A stretch of 6,986 nt of DNA, taken from contig CAWVKD010000040.1 in the NCBI GenBank assembly GCA_963929765.1, positions 1-6,986 of the forward strand, given 5' to 3'. Made by a program: the position numbers and the translations under genes. This stretch comes from RGIG529 sp963929765. GTDB taxonomy: Bacteria > Bacillota > Clostridia > Oscillospirales > Oscillospiraceae. The notes under the pieces were generated by a model that ran no database searches, was not told the origin of the DNA, and saw nothing but the letters and a program-made list of their open reading frames with translations. This document shows positions 5,516 to 6,986 of the stretch, one piece after another; the stretch's first letter is position 1, and each line of letters opens with the position of its first letter.

Positions 5516-5558
5516 TACGAAACACAGTCGGCATATCCTTGGCGGTCGTTCCCAGGGT

Positions 5559-6407
5559 ATGCTATTCTCCGCCACTAGGCCAATCGGAAGCAGTGGTATT
5601 TGGAATCCATGGCATGGATGCCATAAGTACAGTGAAGGCTGCGATCACTGTTATATGTACTATTTGGACAGCGAGCGAGGAAAATCCGGTGAGGATATTT
5701 ATAAAGTCAAGACCAACTTTAATTTGCCTCTCAAAAAAGACAGGAAGGGAAATTACAAAATCAAGAGTGGAGAATTGCTTCGTGTGTGCATGACCAGCGA
5801 TTTCTTTCTGAAAGAGGCGGATGCCTGGCGGGACGAAGTGTGGAATATGATACGACAGCGACCAGATGTCCATTTTTGGGTTTTGACAAAGCGTGCTCGT
5901 CGCATTCGGGAATGTCTTCCGGAGGACTGGCTGGACGGATGGGAGAATGTTTCCCTCAACGTGACGGCAGAAAATCAGAAACGAGCGAATGAGCGGTTGC
6001 CATTACTGCTGGAAATCCCGGCAAAACACAAAGGTGTAATGGTCGCTCCGTTTATCGGAAAAGTAGATTTGGAAGGTTATCTCGCTACCGGACAATTGGA
6101 AACAGTGTTTGCAGATGGAGAGAATTATGATGGTGCAAGACCGTTGTATTATGAATGGGTGAAGCTACTATATGATCAGTGCAGAAAATACAATGTTCGG
6201 TTTTCCTTTTTTGGAACAGGAACTCGTTTTATTAGGGATGGGAAGGAATACCATATCTGCAAGGCATATCAGCATGTACAGGCACTGCGTTCGGGGCTGC
6301 AATATCCTAAAACGGCACAGGAACATCCTATTCAAAAGCGATGTGCTGCCTGTAAGCGAAAAAATTTTTGCAATGGATGCCACTGGTGCGGAAAGTGCGG
6401 AACATAA
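5559..6407 (+). CDS. DUF5131/Gp37-Gp68-type radical SAM-like protein (second member of the pair)
   Basis: The 282-residue form starts at ATG 5559. The frame is open to an ATG at 5487, but neither start has a clear ribosome binding site, and about 13 residues before IWNPWHGC is normal for the family. GIWNPWHGCHKYSEGCDHCY gives CX6CX2C (Cys21, 28, 31), the spaced cluster motif of DUF5131 / phage Gp37-Gp68 proteins, which group with radical SAM enzymes. Later blocks are GELLRVCMTSDFFLKEADAW, VHFWVLTKRARRIRECLP, WENVSLNVTAENQKRANERL and FFGTGTRFIRDGKEYH. The tail has six Cys (262, 265, 271, 274, 277, 280; CX2CX5CX2CX2CX2C), probably a second Fe-S cluster or Zn site. It is divergent from the SPL-type radical SAM gene and directly downstream of the truncated HxlR gene, so a pair under HxlR control is likely. 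The substrate is unknown. Confidence 0.82.
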   Translation: MLFSATRPIGSSGIWNPWHGCHKYSEGCDHCYMYYLDSERGKSGEDIYKVKTNFNLPLKKDRKGNYKIKSGELLRVCMTSDFFLKEADAWRDEVWNMIRQRPDVHFWVLTKRARRIRECLPEDWLDGWENVSLNVTAENQKRANERLPLLLEIPAKHKGVMVAPFIGKVDLEGYLATGQLETVFADGENYDGARPLYYEWVKLLYDQCRKYNVRFSFFGTGTRFIRDGKEYHICKAYQHVQALRSGLQYPKTAQEHPIQKRCAACKRKNFCNGCHWCGKCGT

Positions 6408-6689
6408 AAGCATAAAGCTCTTTCCGACGCGAACATGGTTTTATGGTGCGGTAAAAATGTTTTGAGATGAATGAACTTCCTCTTGGCATGAAATACACTA
6501 CTTAAAGTCAAAGAAGGTGTATTCCACTGTGTTTTGTATTTAATGTCACTCAATCAATTCTGGCTGTCTCTGCTTGTCTTATCATATTTCATATTTCGGA
6601 ACCGGGTTTAAATCCGCCGAAACCTCCATTGGAACAGCGTCATTGCATAAAGACAAAACGGAACCAATGTATTTCCAATGTCATAGAAT
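6408..6689. other. Gene-free stretch after the radical SAM pair
   Basis: No convincing gene is present on either strand. AATACAC (6492-6498) and GTGTATT (6517-6523) form a 7-bp stem with an 18-base loop, which might be a weak 3' end for the radical SAM transcript. No strong T-tract follows. The right end carries the promoter-like element of the collagen-like gene. Confidence 0.4.
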
Positions 6690-6690
6690 A
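6663..6690 (+). promoter_or_regulatory. Sigma-K-like sporulation promoter candidate
   Basis: CATAGAATA (6682-6690) fits the mother-cell sigma-K -10 pattern CATANNNTA exactly. An AC (6663-6664) lies 17 bases upstream, as expected for the short -35. Transcription would start near 6698, just before the GGAGG at 6707-6711. The downstream gene is a collagen-like surface protein type often found on spores. Confidence 0.4.
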
Positions 6691-6722
6691 TGGAAAAGCT
6701 CGAATTGGAGGTTTCAGGTTCT

Positions 6723-6917
6723 ATGTATTGTAATAGTAGCAAGGGATTTGGCATGAACTGCTGTGTACCATGTCAGCGGATATGCCCAGTTACCGGCCCT
6801 ACCGGTCCCACAGGACCTACGGGAGCGACGGGAGCTACCGGTCCCACAGGTCCCACAGGAGTAGCAGGGCTTTCTGGTCCCACGGGAGCGACGGGAGCAA
6901 CCGGAGCGGTTTATTAA
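6723..6917 (+). CDS. Short collagen-like protein with Cys-rich N-terminus
   Basis: This 64-residue protein starts MYCNSSKGFGMNCCVPCQRI and goes on CPVT. Then come 13 Gly-X-Y triplets (residues 25-63; GPT, GAT, with single GVA, GLS and GAV) and a final Tyr. Pro in X and Thr in Y is the bacterial collagen-like style of exosporium filament proteins (BclA-like) in Bacillus and Clostridia; such repeats form triple helices. The five Cys (residues 3, 13, 14, 17, 21) could cross-link the head to the spore or cell surface. Start: GGAGG (6707-6711) is 11 bases before ATG 6723; an upstream in-frame ATG 6690 would put that site inside the gene. It is odd that no globular C-terminal trimerisation domain follows, since most relatives are 150 residues or longer. 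It may be truncated or a genuinely small form. A sigma-K-like element precedes it. Confidence 0.7.
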   Translation: MYCNSSKGFGMNCCVPCQRICPVTGPTGPTGPTGATGATGPTGPTGVAGLSGPTGATGATGAVY

Positions 6918-6935
6918 GGAAAGTCAACTATCTGT

Positions 6936-6961
6936 AAAAATGCGGTTTCTTGTCAAACCGC
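6936..6961 (-). terminator. Intrinsic terminator, best read on the minus strand
   Basis: GCGGTTT (6942-6948) pairs with AAACCGC (6955-6961) around a 6-base loop. On the minus strand the stem is followed by ATTTTTA, a proper T-tract. On the plus strand no T-tract follows. This implies a minus-strand gene ending just beyond the right edge, convergent with the collagen-like gene, which may share the hairpin. Confidence 0.6.
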
Positions 6962-6986
6962 CTCGCTATGGGTATTGAGTTCGATA

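Noticed and set aside
5562..5873. Minus-strand 103-codon ORF
   Set aside because: Antisense to the DUF5131-type gene, which has clear cysteine motifs.
6779..6915. Repetitive GGTCCCACAGG-type DNA as a possible CRISPR or tandem repeat array
   Set aside because: The repeats are codon-level Gly-Pro-Thr / Gly-Ala-Thr triplets of the collagen-like gene, with no spacers.

Overview
The window looks like chromosomal DNA from an anaerobic, probably spore-forming Firmicute (Clostridia, perhaps near Lachnospiraceae). This rests on strong AGGAGG-type ribosome binding sites, moderately AT-rich intergenic DNA, a GPTGATG-type collagen-like protein behind a sigma-K-like -10 element, and flavin reductase, HxlR and SPL-type radical SAM families that are common in such genomes. 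The taxonomic guess is inference.

Left edge (1-875): the last 67 codons of an ABC-2 type permease, a strong 16-bp hairpin terminator, a perfect 19-bp inverted repeat with a nested palindrome, and a decayed C-terminal piece of a nitroreductase-like gene on the minus strand.

Flavin/redox block (876-3634): three intact minus-strand genes (an NTF2/SnoaL-like protein and two different flavin reductase-like FMN-binding proteins). Around them lie the nitroreductase-like remnant, a broken C-terminal part of an NADH:flavin oxidoreductase-type protein (about 2869-3260, minus), and a divergent HxlR regulator wrecked by in-frame stops and a frameshift (3432-3634, plus). I read this as the eroded remains of an HxlR-controlled flavoenzyme cluster.

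Radical SAM block (3663-6407): a minus-strand SPL-family radical SAM protein with CX3CX2C, and a divergent plus-strand DUF5131/Gp37-Gp68-type protein with CX6CX2C and an extra six-Cys tail. The roughly 1-kb gap between their starts holds an unrecognised ORF and a second HxlR gene that keeps only its N-terminal half. I recall such two-enzyme pairs being catalogued as 'radical SAM mobile pair' proteins of unknown function. Short palindromes sit at the minus-strand promoter and before the HxlR gene, suggesting shared redox-type control. This is the most interesting part of the window.

Right edge (6408-6986): a gene-free stretch, then a tiny collagen-like protein with a Cys-rich head and 13 Gly-X-Y triplets, and a hairpin whose T-tract lies on the minus strand, implying a convergent gene beyond the edge.
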